Origin: Nemertoderma westbladi
Taxonomy: Eukaryota > Xenacoelomorpha > Nemertodermatida > Nemertodermatidae
Length of the DNA stretch: 61,125 nucleotides
Assembly: GCA_032718475.1 (NCBI GenBank)
Contig: JAUCBJ010005067.1
Span: 1-61,125, forward strand
Direction of reading: 5' to 3'
The position numbers and the translations under genes were made by a program. The notes beneath the pieces were generated by a model. That model made no database searches. It worked only from the letters and a program-made list of their open reading frames with translations, and was not told the origin of the DNA. Shown piece after piece: positions 1-12,280 of this stretch. Within the stretch, counting starts at the first letter, position 1; each line of letters begins with the position of its first letter.

Positions 1-1770
1 CCCCCAAAGATTAAAGCCTCTGAGAGACTTAAAGATCACACATTGTACAGTACAATACAGGATAACAATGCAACGAAACCTGTAAGTCGAAAATATATAA
101 ACACAAAAATTTAGCTTTAAACTCATTCCACAGCTCAAGAAGGTACAATAAACAGACCAATCAAGCCCACGGCTAGTACATAATATTACTGCAATAAGTA
201 ATGAAAAGATCAGATTGTAAATAATAATAAATAATCCATATTATTAAATATATAAATATTCATTAGTTATGTAGTAAAAAAGAATACGGAAGGAAAAATA
301 AATAAATAATAAAACCGGTAAAACAAAAACAGAACTTAGACAGACCCCCCCCCCCCCCCCCACCCCCCTCCCCAAGCAAACTCATCAACCCTCCCGAATT
401 GTATATTGCAGGAATCAAAACGTCTCATAGTTTTATTATTTCTATTTTCAGCCTTCTTTATATCGTAAAAAACTCAACTCTTAACCCAAATCCCTACTGT
501 AAGAAATGTACATACGCGATAAAGTACGATTGGCCCCATCCACCCAGGTGTGCCCACTTCGGATCTTCAGTAGTTCACCTACTTGGACAGATACCGGCAG
601 CTGTGCGCTGCCAATTTGCACTGACAAAGTCACCAAATGGCAAAGGGCGGGCCCCTTTAAGCGAAAAGCCGAGGAACGAGCATTACTTTTTGGACGAATC
701 GAATCGGAATCCGAGTTCATTATAGGTGATATGTAACGGCGGGCCTGTTTAGGGTGTTCCGGGGTAATACAGAGCATAAACTATATACCATCGTGACCAG
801 CGCAGAATTCTAAGACTTTTGAACGTAATTTCAAGAATTTTCATCCACGTGGTCAAAAGTTATGGGTCAAAACGTGCGTTGTTTTAACAAAATATTTTTT
901 GTTATTCTAGCTACCGAATGGTTGTTACGGCTTCTAATTGGTTGCCATCCTTAGGCCATATAATAGTAGAACGCTCTCATTGGCCCAATTCTAAATTCTG
1001 CTCCCCGTTCACTGTAATGTTAATTTCGTATTTTTTAAGTCGAGCTACAGCAACAACGGCATGGTCTGATGAAAAGGTTTTTCTGGATTATGAAAATATA
1101 GTTGTCCGTGTACTTGTATAAGTAATTTTTTAAATAAATAATAAATTCATGATTAGTTACAGGTGAGTTGAAAAGGTTATTAAAAACGTAATTTGGTTGC
1201 TTCTCACTCAACATTTACATTTCAAAACAGAATAATTGTATAGTTGTCTCATTTTTGAATGAATTTTTTTAGTAAATTATAAAAATATAATCATGTGACA
1301 TGCCTGGCGTCAATGAATTTCGTAAATTTATACAAGTGACATGCTATTTATAACTAATAGTTATAAATAAAAGATTTATTATGTAACATATACGCTTTTG
1401 GCCGCTTCCATTCATATTTTTTTCAATATTTATCAACTCCAATCGATAGATTATGTGATTACGCAACTAACTATGTATCATTTATTAAATTTCATGCCGA
1501 TGGCTCAGGTTTATTCAAGATTGAACGGCAATATTCTGGTGTCACGCAAATTCACACAAAAATACGATCTCATTAAAATGTAACTTCCCGTAGGTTTCAT
1601 GACGAGTTCTTTACATATAAAGATAGATAATACTCTTAGCTTTCGAATGCACTAAATATCTCCGAATTTCATTAACATAGACTCGAGTTATTAAGGATTT
1701 CCTGAAAAAATTCCACATTTTAGCTATTTTTCATAATTTTATGCATTTATAATTTTGCGTTGTATATCTC
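1..1770. other. AT-rich DNA without a recognisable gene
   Basis: No open frame here resembles a known protein; those present are short and lack codon structure. A homopolymer C tract with a few interruptions lies at about 346-372. The remainder is AT-rich low-complexity sequence with no RNA gene or TE that I can name. Confidence 0.6.
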
Positions 1771-2690
1771 TGTTGCCATGGAGGCTACACTGTATGAATA
1801 GAAGCACTTAACTTATAATAGGCATTCCTCACCGCGGTTGTAAATGGTTCTGTCTCCACAGTTAGTAGACCGTTTTTGACGCGGAAAAAAATTTCTAAGA
1901 TCCCAAAGTAAGTATGACATGTTGCCAATGGCAACGCCTCAACCAAATTTAGCAAGGTTGCTTCAAAATAATTACAAAATCTTTGTTAAAACAAATATAA
2001 CTTGCATCCAAAATGTCAATGCGTTGTCTCATTGTATGTCGGTTGAAAGATTACAGTATGCCTGGGTAGTTGGTAGACAGACATGTGCGAAGTTAGCCAG
2101 ACTCTGAAGTCAGTTTCCATGGCAACAGATGCGTATTCCTGTACATACAGTGGCAATGGACAAAGTGTTGGTTACTTTTTGTTGAAAATTTGTATATAGA
2201 CCTACATTGATTATTAGAATTGTATGATATACTTAGGGACCACACCATAGCAACAGGGGGTCTTTTACCATAGCAACAAGCTATACTCCATGGCAACCAC
2301 ATCGCAGTTAACTGAAATCGGTAGAAAATGTTTATGTCATGCTTACTATGCAATATAGGTGATAGACTGACAAAAGTTGGCAATAGTCAGTAGTCATTTT
2401 CCATAGCAACAAGTATCTTGCATAGCAACGGAGGAACGATTAGCTGGTTATCGGTGAAAATTTGTATGTGGACCTTTTTTTGATTACACAATTACATTAT
2501 ATATTTGACAACCACACCGTAACAACAGGGGTTCGTTTCCATAGCAACTAGGTATCAACCATAGCAACGAGAAAGCAGTGGATAGCTATTAGTTGAAAAT
2601 ATGTAATTTCAAACAATATTTGTTTGCAAAATATTTTTATTGCCCGCTAGAAGCCTTAGCAACGGAGGTGTGAATGCATAGCAACCACAA
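1771..2690. promoter_or_regulatory. Cluster of RFX/X-box-like sites
   Basis: About eleven copies of a CCATRGCAAC-type core lie within roughly 900 bp. The best is GTTGCCAATGGCAAC at 1921-1935, a perfect inverted repeat of GTTGCC and GGCAAC around a 3-bp spacer, matching the RFX X-box consensus. Others include GTTGCCATGGA near 1771, GTTTCCATGGCAAC at 2113-2126, and CCATAGCAAC or close variants near 2244, 2267, 2289, 2401, 2421, 2538, 2557 and 2652. All are oriented alike where asymmetric. RFX factors control ciliary genes in animals. No gene directly downstream is obvious: the nearest is the minus-strand COPS3 gene, whose 3' end faces the cluster. The array could instead be a decayed tandem repeat. 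Confidence 0.45.
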
Positions 2691-4069
2691 GCATGAGTCT
2701 ATCTCTGAACAAGATCCATAGCTAAATTTACCATCGTGTGATGTTAAAATATTCCTTCATATCTTGCGGTATATTTCTTGACTTTATTGTATTTCATTAT
2801 TGGCGTTTCCCTGCTATTGTTAAAATAAAAACTCATTTCGTTTCAGTCAAGAGGGACCACAGCATATAATATGACTTATAAAAAATAGTTATCTTTTTGT
2901 TGCCACATACTATAATACTGTATTCACTTTACCCTACTGCAATATGGTTATTCCATGTCTCTACAGTTATTGTGATAGTCAATTCCAAAATAACAATGAG
3001 CACATCTACAAACATCAACAATATTTTCTGAACAGCCAATTTTCGCCAATCCTCGAAGAGGATTGGCGACTGTCAAAACCCAAAAGCAAAATATATTTTA
3101 GATTCTAAATATTTCAACGGCGGGTGGGGGGGTTGAACAAAATATTTATTTTCTGCTGAAATAATTCGATTAAGCACGTTTGGAAGCTCTACATAACTTT
3201 TTTGTTGCAGCAATTTATATTATTTTTGTGATGTATATATTATTACTTATTATGTTATAATGCCTATTATGCCTATTAAATAAATACCTATTATGTTATA
3301 ATGTCAGAATAACTGTGTAATAATTATTTATTACTTGGAAATAAAGTATAACTTTTTCACTATTAATTATCGGGGTATTATATTTACTGAGCGGAAATAA
3401 GGGTCGAGAGAATATTGAAGAAAATGCGCTACATTTTTCCCATGCAATAGTTTGCAATAATTAATATGTAATAATTTTAATAATTTATTTTAGCACTTTT
3501 TGTTGTTTAATTCTTTAATAATAACTATATACGTCATTGATCACAAAATATCACTTTATTGCGTTACTGTACGAATGATGTTGCTTCCTGAGCGACATCG
3601 TGGGAAATAACAAAACTAGGGATAATAGAGTTAACTGACCTGAAAGGAAGGGGGGTGATTTTTCCATATTCCTCAAACAAAAATGGCAATTTATATATCA
3701 CCTATTTATTTATAAATGATAATTTAATTTTGTTAATTTCCTGGCAACCAATATCGTCTTGATTTTAAAGTTAGAAAATAACAACAAATATTATATTAAG
3801 TTCTGGGTTTTTTTTTAACTTTTTACATTTCGGGATGTTGTTACACATTTACTCACTAAAACGTATTTGAATTTGATTATTATTTTTTTATTTGGTCAGA
3901 AATTTCAACAAGTTTTTGAAAAGTACTTGTTGGTCAGCACATTGCGTAGGAATTTTATACAAAGCAATAAATAAATACAACCATTTAAATTGTTTAAGAG
4001 TTTCCATTCCTTTTAGTCTTTAGTTCAGTTCAGAGTTACCAATTTAGAGTTATGGGGGCATAATAATAA
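2691..4069. other. Non-coding DNA 3' of COPS3
   Basis: AT-rich sequence with no supported gene. It includes the 3' flank of the minus-strand COPS3 gene. A possible minus-strand AATAAA signal lies at 3887-3892, about 180 bp past the stop codon. A short G-rich run is near 3120-3131. Confidence 0.5.
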
Positions 4070-5380
4070 TTATTGATGTAGTTTGTGGGGTAAACCGCCT
4101 AGATCTTCCGGATCAGTTTGTCCCCCAGAACACTTCCGAACATATTCGGGATTCCTAGCTAACCCCTCATCCCTGGCTCGTAACTCCATCTCTATACCGA
4201 CACAGCGCTGAGTCTCCGCTTCCAGTCGGGCGAGCATCGCCCTGCCATCGAACCCATCGGCATTGTCCCGGAAACTAACCATCCCATCTCTGTGGCTTAT
4301 AGACGCGCACACTTCCCCGTCCTCGATCATACACAGAACTAAAGCCTCAGCCTCATCAGCACTCCCTAAACCAACCCTAGTCGCCATATCAGCCAAGGAT
4401 AAAGTAACAAAAGTTTTAGTTAATCTCAGAATCTTCTTCCGATAAAACGACTTAACTAGTTGTTTAATTAACCCCATATTATCGTCTTCCACGAAAGATT
4501 CTTTATACTTCACAACGACAGCCTCTAAAGACGATGCCTTAGGGCTCCCGTAAGCTCTTTCTAACTCATCGTATTGGCTGAAGTTCTGTCTAATAAACTT
4601 GACTACAATCGGCGAGACATACTTCGGCAGCGGGATTACTGTTCCGTGTAGAATCAGAGAAATTATCATGTATTTTTTGTGCGATTCGCAAGTAATTCGA
4701 GATACCGCCGAAGACGGACAAGTTACCGCTTGTTCGAAGAAGAAAAGCGCGTGTTCGAAACGCTTAAGGGCGGTTAGAATCATTCCTCCGTAATAAGCGT
4801 ACAATAGATAATGTTTGGCGTCGAATCTACCGTCTTCTTTTTCGATCTCAGAGATGCTTGGATTGATAAAGTTTAGCGCAGGTTTGAAACATTTCGCTGA
4901 GAGACAAAGTTCGAATAGTTGGGAGTGGAGGGATGTTAGTCTAGAAGGTTCGTCTGACTGTATAATTGGGATCGCACGGGTTAGTAGATTTATACCGCGC
5001 ATGGGGGTTTGTTTCTCGATGAGGATTCGAGTGAGTGTTTGGAATAACTGCGCGAACATATCCAGAGCAAAGGAGATGTGGCGTATATTGCAGGTCTCGA
5101 GAAAGGTCTGCACCTGGTTGCAGATAACGTCGGAGTCCACTGAGCCGATACAGCCCAAAGCGTGGTTGAGTTTGTTGACAAGGATTATGAGTACTCCCAT
5201 AGAATGCTGTTGGCAGTTGAGGCATTGTAGCGAGTTGTTGTAGTTGTCGGCGTTGTAGTTTTTTAGAAGCGGTAATTTCCTCAGGGTTTCCGCAACTGAT
5301 CTTATCTCGTTGTCTGTTTCGACTTTTGCGCTTTGTATTAAACTCACAATCTGATCCAGATTTGACTGAATTGACGCCAT
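4070..5380 (-). CDS. COPS3: COP9 signalosome complex subunit 3, intronless
   Basis: This 436-residue protein matches subunit 3 of the COP9 signalosome, the complex that removes NEDD8 from cullin-RING ligases in nucleus and cytoplasm. Recognisable family stretches are QQHSMGVLIIL, SAKCFKPAL, the YAYYGGMI-LKRFEHALFFFEQA repeat, RLTKTFVTLSLADMA and MIEDGEVCASISHRDGMVSF. The last two are the winged-helix part of the PCI domain. I start at the ATG at 5380, which has a strong context (GCCATGG) and aligns with the usual N-terminus; the frame stays open to 5443 but only through a TTG. The length fits the family (about 420 residues). There are no introns, although vertebrate orthologues are split into many exons, so it may be an intron-stripped or retroposed copy. 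No poly(A) remnant is clear and the frame is fully intact. A 17-bp G tract (C on the sense strand) lies 230 bp upstream. Confidence 0.93.
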   Translation of the reverse strand: MASIQSNLDQIVSLIQSAKVETDNEIRSVAETLRKLPLLKNYNADNYNNSLQCLNCQQHSMGVLIILVNKLNHALGCIGSVDSDVICNQVQTFLETCNIRHISFALDMFAQLFQTLTRILIEKQTPMRGINLLTRAIPIIQSDEPSRLTSLHSQLFELCLSAKCFKPALNFINPSISEIEKEDGRFDAKHYLLYAYYGGMILTALKRFEHALFFFEQAVTCPSSAVSRITCESHKKYMIISLILHGTVIPLPKYVSPIVVKFIRQNFSQYDELERAYGSPKASSLEAVVVKYKESFVEDDNMGLIKQLVKSFYRKKILRLTKTFVTLSLADMATRVGLGSADEAEALVLCMIEDGEVCASISHRDGMVSFRDNADGFDGRAMLARLEAETQRCVGIEMELRARDEGLARNPEYVRKCSGGQTDPEDLGGLPHKLHQ

Positions 5381-5443
5381 GGCGCAATCACTCGGGGTAC
5401 AGGGGTAGGCCTGTAGTCTGGTAGTTGGTAGTACTACAGTCAA

Positions 5444-7222
5444 TTATCAGATTATTGAAGTACCGGTATTGCAGTATTGAATTAGCCTAAGCTGCTAAGC
5501 CGGTAAGCGCTACTGCAGTACTGTGTACTGTACTGAATTACAGCTAGGCCTTTTGGCCTTTGCCTTGTCTCGTTCTCGTAGTGTACTATCATGAGAACAA
5601 GACATGACTGGGGGGGGGGGGGGGGGCAGTGCCCCCAAAGCCCCCCGCACGGTACGGTCCTGCGACACAGCAATTCAAGGCGGTTCTTGTAATTTATTTA
5701 TTGCTATATAGTACTGTAGCTTTCCATGTATTGTTTAATCGCCGTTTTATGGATCAACTGAAATGGTGCGAATATACTGTGTTGCAGTGTTGCTTTGTAT
5801 TTAAGAGTCTGTCTGGCTGCATTGCAAAGTTGGGTTGTTTATAATTTGTTTGTAATTTGACTTGTTTATAATTTGATTTGTTTGTTTGTGTATTATAGGT
5901 AGGCTTACTTATACTGTATATATATATATCACATTATTTTGTTGAGTTTATTGTAAACTAGAACATTAATTTGTTACGGTTGTTTGCGAAAATAAAAATA
6001 AATAGTATAAATTAGCTACTGAAATGTATGACTCAACCAGTATAGATTTTATTTAGAGCAATTATTGTTGCCAGTCACCCGTTCCTGCAGGCAATGTTCT
6101 CCTTTTATTTCATTTTATATGTTTTATAGATAATACAAGAGTGTTTTTTTTACATTTATTATTATTTAAAGCTGCGCCAGCTCCTCATAATGCCGAGAAA
6201 GATCAGATCAGATACCTGGGTTGCGCGAACCGCGCTCCGGTACGTGGAAGCAGTAGTCAGGCACCTGGGTTGGGCGAACCGCGCTCCGGTATGGAAGCAG
6301 TATAGTCACGTCGATCGTGGTCGAGCTACAGTATTATCATATTTAGTATTAGCGTACAATGTAGGCCTAGTAATATAAGTAATAATTATTAATTGCACGG
6401 TAAATAAAATAAATAAATACAGTATAAATGACAAGTTAACTACTGTAATTACAGTAGTTAAGCAACCAATTTTGAGATGTTTAGTTAAATAATAGTTGAA
6501 AATTCAACTAAATACTAAGATTTTGATTATTTCAGGTAACCATACCAACGGGTTGTTCTTTCCGTTTCGCAAGACCTCACAAACTATAATTCTTGAGTAT
6601 GGCTTTTCATATGATTAGCAGTAGCACATGGGTGTTCAGTAGCACATAGGTGTTAACATTAACAATGGGTGTTATTATTTGTTATTGTTTAGAGAGCATT
6701 CAGTCGAGACTCTCGACGACATGGTTCAGAACAGTCAAAAGGACAAGGAGACATAGAAAACCCGTCAACCAATCCAACAAACAGCAGCTTTGGGAATTAG
6801 TTAGATTTTAGTTGAAAGTCAACTATTTAAAAAATAACCGTTTACTAGCTAAATTCAAAGTGTCAAGTTAAATAAAACCGAATTTTACCTAAATAAAACA
6901 TCAAATGACAACTTTAACGAGTTGAACATTCAACTAGTTGAACAGCACTTAGTAGGCCAGTATACTTGGCTTGGCTGACGTTTGAAATTGTAATGGTTCT
7001 GATCCGAATGCGTTGTCAAGCTGTAAGGTAAGGCCTGTCCTTTTGAAAAGTTATATAGTGTAAGTTGTCGTAGTGTGCATTTCGACTTCTGCTAAAAAAA
7101 AAGGTTACATACGTTGGATGGGCAGGCGCAGATGTGCTTAGATGTGCTAGGCGGTGCAGCCGCCATAGCATCGGTAAAGATAGATACGACATCCGTGCAC
7201 CAACACTGTCTGACGGGTAGTT
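5444..7222. other. Intergenic DNA upstream of COPS3
   Basis: No supported gene. It contains a G homopolymer at 5610-5626 and a short imperfect tandem duplication of about 49 bp at 6211-6305 (unit with CACCTGGGTTG and CGCGCTCCGGTA). The flank is rich in TAGGCCTA and TACTGTA words. COPS3 promoter elements would lie in the first few hundred bases, but none stands out. Confidence 0.5.
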
Positions 7223-8058
7223 CTTTTTACAGAACACAAGCGAACACACAAAAACACACCCGAACACACTCCAAAAACTGCCGAACACAATCGAACACAG
7301 TCGAAAATAGAAAGAGCACAAAAAATAACACCGGGTACCAACTTTTAGATAAAATTAGCCACGCGTTACTTTTCTATAAGAAAATTCCCGAAATTATTGA
7401 ATAAAATTGTCGCGAAATTAAATATTCATTTCTTATCAAGTAGGCCTATCATTTGCTGTGTACTGCTGTACTGTATAACAAACTATGTAGTGAAGCCTAC
7501 CGGGTCCCGTACCTGTCACATATAGTAATAGCGGGTTAGCTAATAGGCCTATTTGCCTGTGTACTGGAATAGCTTGGTCTGGGACTGATTGCTGAGGATA
7601 TGAATTACTGTAGGGAGTTTAGCCAGTTACCGTACATGACCGTCATGACGTACGGTACAACAAAGGTACCGGTACCTACCTGTCTACTCCTGCACTGGAA
7701 TTTAAAGAGCTGGGTCCTAGTTAAGTACCTACCCTGGCAGGTACCGGTAGGCCTAGGGATCTCTGTCCCGGTGCTACCACACTTAACTTAGACCTACTAC
7801 TTTGTTAAATTATTAGTTGTCGGCTTAGGCTAGGCCTGGTCTGATAAGAAATTAATATTTAATTTCGCGACAATTTAATTCAATAATTTCGGGAATTTTC
7901 TTATAGAAAAGCAACGCGTGGCTAATTTTATCTAAAAGTTGGTACCCGGTGTTATTTTTTTGTGCTCGTTCTATTTTCGACTGTGTTCGATTGTGTTTGG
8001 CAGTTTTTGGAGTGTTTTCGGGTGTGTTCTACTGTGTTCACTTGTGTTCTGTAAAAAG
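7223..8058. mobile_element. Foldback (long inverted repeat) element
   Basis: The arms at 7223-7437 and 7843-8058 are inverted copies of each other (about 215 bp each, high identity) around a spacer of about 405 bp. The outer ends read CTTTTTACAGAACAC and GTGTTCTGTAAAAAG. The arms carry short repeats of GAACACA. The spacer has no transposase-like frame. It looks like a non-autonomous foldback/MITE-type DNA transposon. The target duplication is not obvious: TA-rich DNA follows the right end. Confidence 0.7.
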
Positions 8059-9180
8059 ATATATATATATCCCTGTCTGACTGCAGGCTGATGTACTGCA
8101 CTATCCTATCACTGTATTATAACACACCAAGCTGTCGAAAAACTTTATATTGTTTGTACAGTAGTATTGAGCATATCTGAATTTACCTCTCGTTTATTAA
8201 AGCTCCAGTTCGATTCATTCATTGGTTGCCTATACGCAAAAATTTACCTACGCGAAACTGCATTCCATCACCTACGCGTAAAGGCTACGTGTAGCTTACA
8301 CTTACGCTGAAAAGTCAAACCCAGAAATTTAGTATAAGTAGGGCATCATTGCCTTAGGTAGTTTTGTAGTACCTACAGTACTACACTCTAGTCTGCTACA
8401 GTAGCTGCAATTCAGTAGGCCTAGTCTATTTCAAAGATTGATTCACCAATCGTATTTGGCCCATTATTATATAGGGCCTACCGGTAATGGTTAATTTAAT
8501 AGGCTTATCCAAATTAAGCGTCCTACAGTAATCACAATTTTTTTGCCTCCCATATTATCCTACACAAATTCTTCGCATACTGTAACATATTGTAACTCTA
8601 ACCTACTGCAACTGTAAGAGTACATACAAAACGAAAGCTACTTTGAGTACTCCAGCACTCCAGGTAGCGTTGGTACAGTACAAACTCATATTTGTGTTCA
8701 GTGGCAGTGGGTCGAATAAATGTATTGCTTGAATGTTTAATATAAAATAAAATTGCTTGAAAGTTACACGATAATGTGTGAAATTTTACAACTTCTACTT
8801 CTGTGTGAGTGAGAGACAAGCTATTCTTATCAATAATTCTAAAACGGTGACAGACTTGAGTAGTAAATGTGTTAGACTGAGGCAAGGGGCCGGATTGACA
8901 CAGCGTATTTCGTTGGAGTTTTATAACAATAATAATCTTCATATTTTTTTCGCAAACTTAAAAAAAAACATTATGATATAAACAACAAAATTTGCAAGGC
9001 AGTAACCCACTAAGTACTAGACCTACTAGTACTGATACAGTAGTTTAACGAACAAGTTTAAATCACTTGGTCTGCTAAAAAACCAAATACCAAGGTGGAA
9101 CGTATGTTACTGTATATGTCTACGCCGAATATGTCTACGCTGTATTTGAACGTACTATTAAGGTTGTTCCGCCTTTCATA
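8059..9180. other. Non-coding DNA
   Basis: AT-rich intergenic DNA with many TAGGCCTA words. The open frames near 8598-8981 overlap on opposite strands and show no protein similarity that I recognise. Confidence 0.5.
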
Positions 9181-9450
9181 TTGTATTCCTTTTCTATTGC
9201 ATAACTTTTCTATTGCATACATTTTCTATTGCATGCATTTTCTATTGCAAACATTTTATATTGCATACATTTTCTATTGCATATATTTTCTATTGCATTC
9301 ATTTTCTATTGCATATATTTTCTATTGCATTCATTTTCTATTGCATTATTCCATTTTTATTACATTCCTTTCCTATTGCATTCTATTTATATTACATTCC
9401 TTTTTTATTTCAATCCTTTTGTATTGCATTACATTTATATTACATGAGAG
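9181..9450. repeat. Satellite block 1, unit of about 15 bp
   Basis: Tandem units of the form TTTTCTATTGCATACA with drift, about 17 copies. It is related to the larger block at 9770-11790. Because the unit has no stop in several frames, it yields long hydrophobic pseudo-frames rich in Phe, Ile and Tyr. These are not genes. Confidence 0.85.
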
Positions 9451-9769
9451 AGCTTATTCGACACCTCTCGTGAAGTTTGAAGTGGACTGTCTCGAAGGAA
9501 AAACAACTTGAGAATTCGAAGTAAACTGCCGGAACTATATCACTACAGTATATTATATCAATTAATAAGAATTTAATATATTAAATAGAACAGTGAGGAT
9601 GTAAAGGAATAAGGTTCAGAAATTGCAGAAACAATATTTACAGATATAAAACTCGCTAAAATATAAAAACTTTTCTGAACTGTGGTCATTGACAGTAAAC
9701 GTAACCGCGTGTGGCAAACCAAACGTGACCCAACTGGGCAAACCTATGTTTTATCTGTTATGTTAAATC

Positions 9770-11795
9770 TTTTCTATCACAACCATTTTCTATTGCATAA
9801 CCCTTTTCTATTGCAATCCTTTTCTATCACAACCCTTTTCTATTGCATAACCCTTTTCTATTGCAATCCTTTTCTATTTCATAATTCTTTTCTATTGCAA
9901 TCCTTTTCTATCACAATCATTTTCTATTGCATAACCCTTTTTCTATTGCAATCCTTTTCTATTTCATAATCCTTTTCTATTGCAATCATTTTCTATTACA
10001 ATCCTTTTCTATTGCATAATCCTTTTCACTATTACAATCCTTTTCTATTGCAATCCTTTTCTATTGCAATCCTTTTTTATTACTACCCTTTTCTATTACA
10101 ATCCTTTTCTATTGCATAATAATTTTCTATTGCAATCCTTTTCTATTGCAATCCCTTTTTAATTACAATCCTTTTCTATTGCAATCCTTTTCCATTGCAT
10201 AATAATTTTCTATTGCAATCATTTTATATTGCATAATACTTTTCTATTGCAATCATTTTATATTACAATCCTTTTCTATTGCAATCATTTTCTATTGCAA
10301 TACTTTTCTATTGCATAATCATTTTGTATTGCAATCATTTTCTATAACAATCCTTTTCTATTGCAATACTTTTCTATTGCATAATCATTTTGTATTGCAA
10401 TCATTTTCTATAACAATCCTTTTCTATTGCATAATCATTTTCTATTGCAATCCTTTTCTATTGCAATCATTTTCTATTACAATCATTCTCTATTGCAATC
10501 CTTTTTTAGTACAATCCTTTTCTATTGCATAATACTTTTATATTGCAATCATTTTCTATTACAATCCTTTTCTATTGCAATCCTTTTCTATTGCAATACT
10601 TTTCTATTGCATAACCCTTTTATATTGCAATCCTTTTCTTTTGCATAACACTTTTCTATTGCAATCCTTTTCTATTGCATAATCATTTTCTATTGGAATC
10701 ATTTTCTATTGCATTCCTATTCTATTGCAATCCTTTTCTATTACATAATACTTTTATATTGCAATAATTTTCTATTGCAATCATTTTCTATTGCAATCCT
10801 TTTCTATCGCAATATTTTCTATTTCATAATCATTTTCTATTGCAATCATTTTCTATTGCAATCCTTTTCTATTGCAATCTTTTCTATTTCATAATCATTT
10901 TCTATTGCAATCATTTTATATTGCAATCCTTTTCTATTGCAATCATTTTCTATTACAATCATTCTCTATTGCAATCCTTTTTTATTACAATCCTTTTCTA
11001 TTGCATAATACTTTTATATTGTAATCATTTTCTATTACAATCCTTTTCTATTGCAATCCTTTTATATTGCAATACTTTTCTATTGCATAACCCTTTTCTA
11101 TTGCAATCATTTTCTATTGCAATCATTTCTATAACAATCCTTTTCTATTGCATAACCCTTTCTATTGCAATCCTTTTCTATTGCATAACCCTTTTCTATT
11201 GCAATCCTTTTCTATTGCATAATCCTTTTCTATTGCAATCATTTTCTATTTCATTCCTTTTCTATTGCAATCATTTTCTATTGTATAATACTTTTATATT
11301 GCAATCATTTTCTATTGCAATAATATTCTATTGCAATCATTTTCTATTGCAATCATTTTCTATTTTATAAACATTTTCTATTGCAATCATATTCTATAAC
11401 AATCCTTTTCTATCACAATACTTTTCTATTGCATAACCCTTTTCTATTGCAATCCTTTTCTATTGCATAACCCTTTTCTATTGCAATCCTTTTCTATTGC
11501 ATAATCCTTTTCTATTGAAATCATTTTCTATTGCATTCCTTTTATATTGCAATCCTTTTCTATTGCATAATACTTTTATATTGCAATCATTTTCTATTGC
11601 AATCATTTTCTATTGCAATCATTTTCTATTGCAATCCTTTTCTATTGCAATCCTTTTCTATTGCAATCATTTTCTATTGCAATCATTTTCTATTGCAATC
11701 CATTTCTATTGCAATCCTTTTCTAATGTAGGCATTTTCTATTGCAATCCTTTTCTATTGCAATCAATTGTAATCATTTTGTATTGCAATCCGTTG
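9770..11795. repeat. Satellite block 2, 16-bp ATTGCAAT unit
   Basis: About 2 kb of tandem units CTATTGCAATCCTTTT, with common variants CATAACCC and CATAATCA in the last half. Well over 100 copies are visible. Each canonical unit contains the 8-bp palindrome ATTGCAAT. The 16-bp period cycles through all frames, so any translation is a repeat of hydrophobic residues. The intervening 320 bp (9451-9769) has a different composition. Confidence 0.9.
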
Positions 11796-12280
11796 CATTC
11801 CATTTATGTTGCATACGCAATCATTTTTACTTTTTTTTGTCTTTCTTCAATTTCTCGCCTCATTTAATTTGTTTATTTCCTTCAATTTAACAACAAAGTT
11901 GCTATGGAAATGAACGATTATCTAACGGTCGAGTCTAACAATTATAAATCACATGATGGAATCAGAAAATGCCCCTGATGTACTCAAGATAATAAATATA
12001 ATCAATAAATGTGATATTTATTATATCAGAGTTCCGGTGAGCTACCAGAAGACGATGTATTAGACTTTGTACGAAAACTCTACTATTGTTTAACGAAACA
12101 TTCAAATCCCATTATATTTGTTTGGTAGTCAATAAGATTTACAGTAAAACACAATTAATTTAATTTAAATACTAATAAACATTCTGACTTAATAATCCTG
12201 CCATAACAAGTTTCTTATTAACTGACCTTATATATCCCAATTAAATTAAATCATTAATAATAAAATCAGTTGTTAGCAGT
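11796..12280. other. Upstream region of the Spinster-type gene
   Basis: AT-rich sequence between the satellite and the Spinster start codon. It must hold the promoter and 5' UTR unless a further non-coding exon exists. I see no clear TATA box or other named element. Confidence 0.4.

Noticed and set aside
399-777. Overlapping small frames at the left edge
   Set aside because: Three frames on both strands overlap with no similarity or start context; treated as chance.
5381-5443. Longer N-terminus for COPS3
   Set aside because: The extension begins at TTG, lacks family similarity, and the internal ATG at 5380 has a strong context and aligns with the usual start.
9095-11867. Long hydrophobic frames that look like multi-pass membrane proteins
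   Set aside because: They are direct translations of the 16-bp satellite; overlapping frames are all open and all repetitive.
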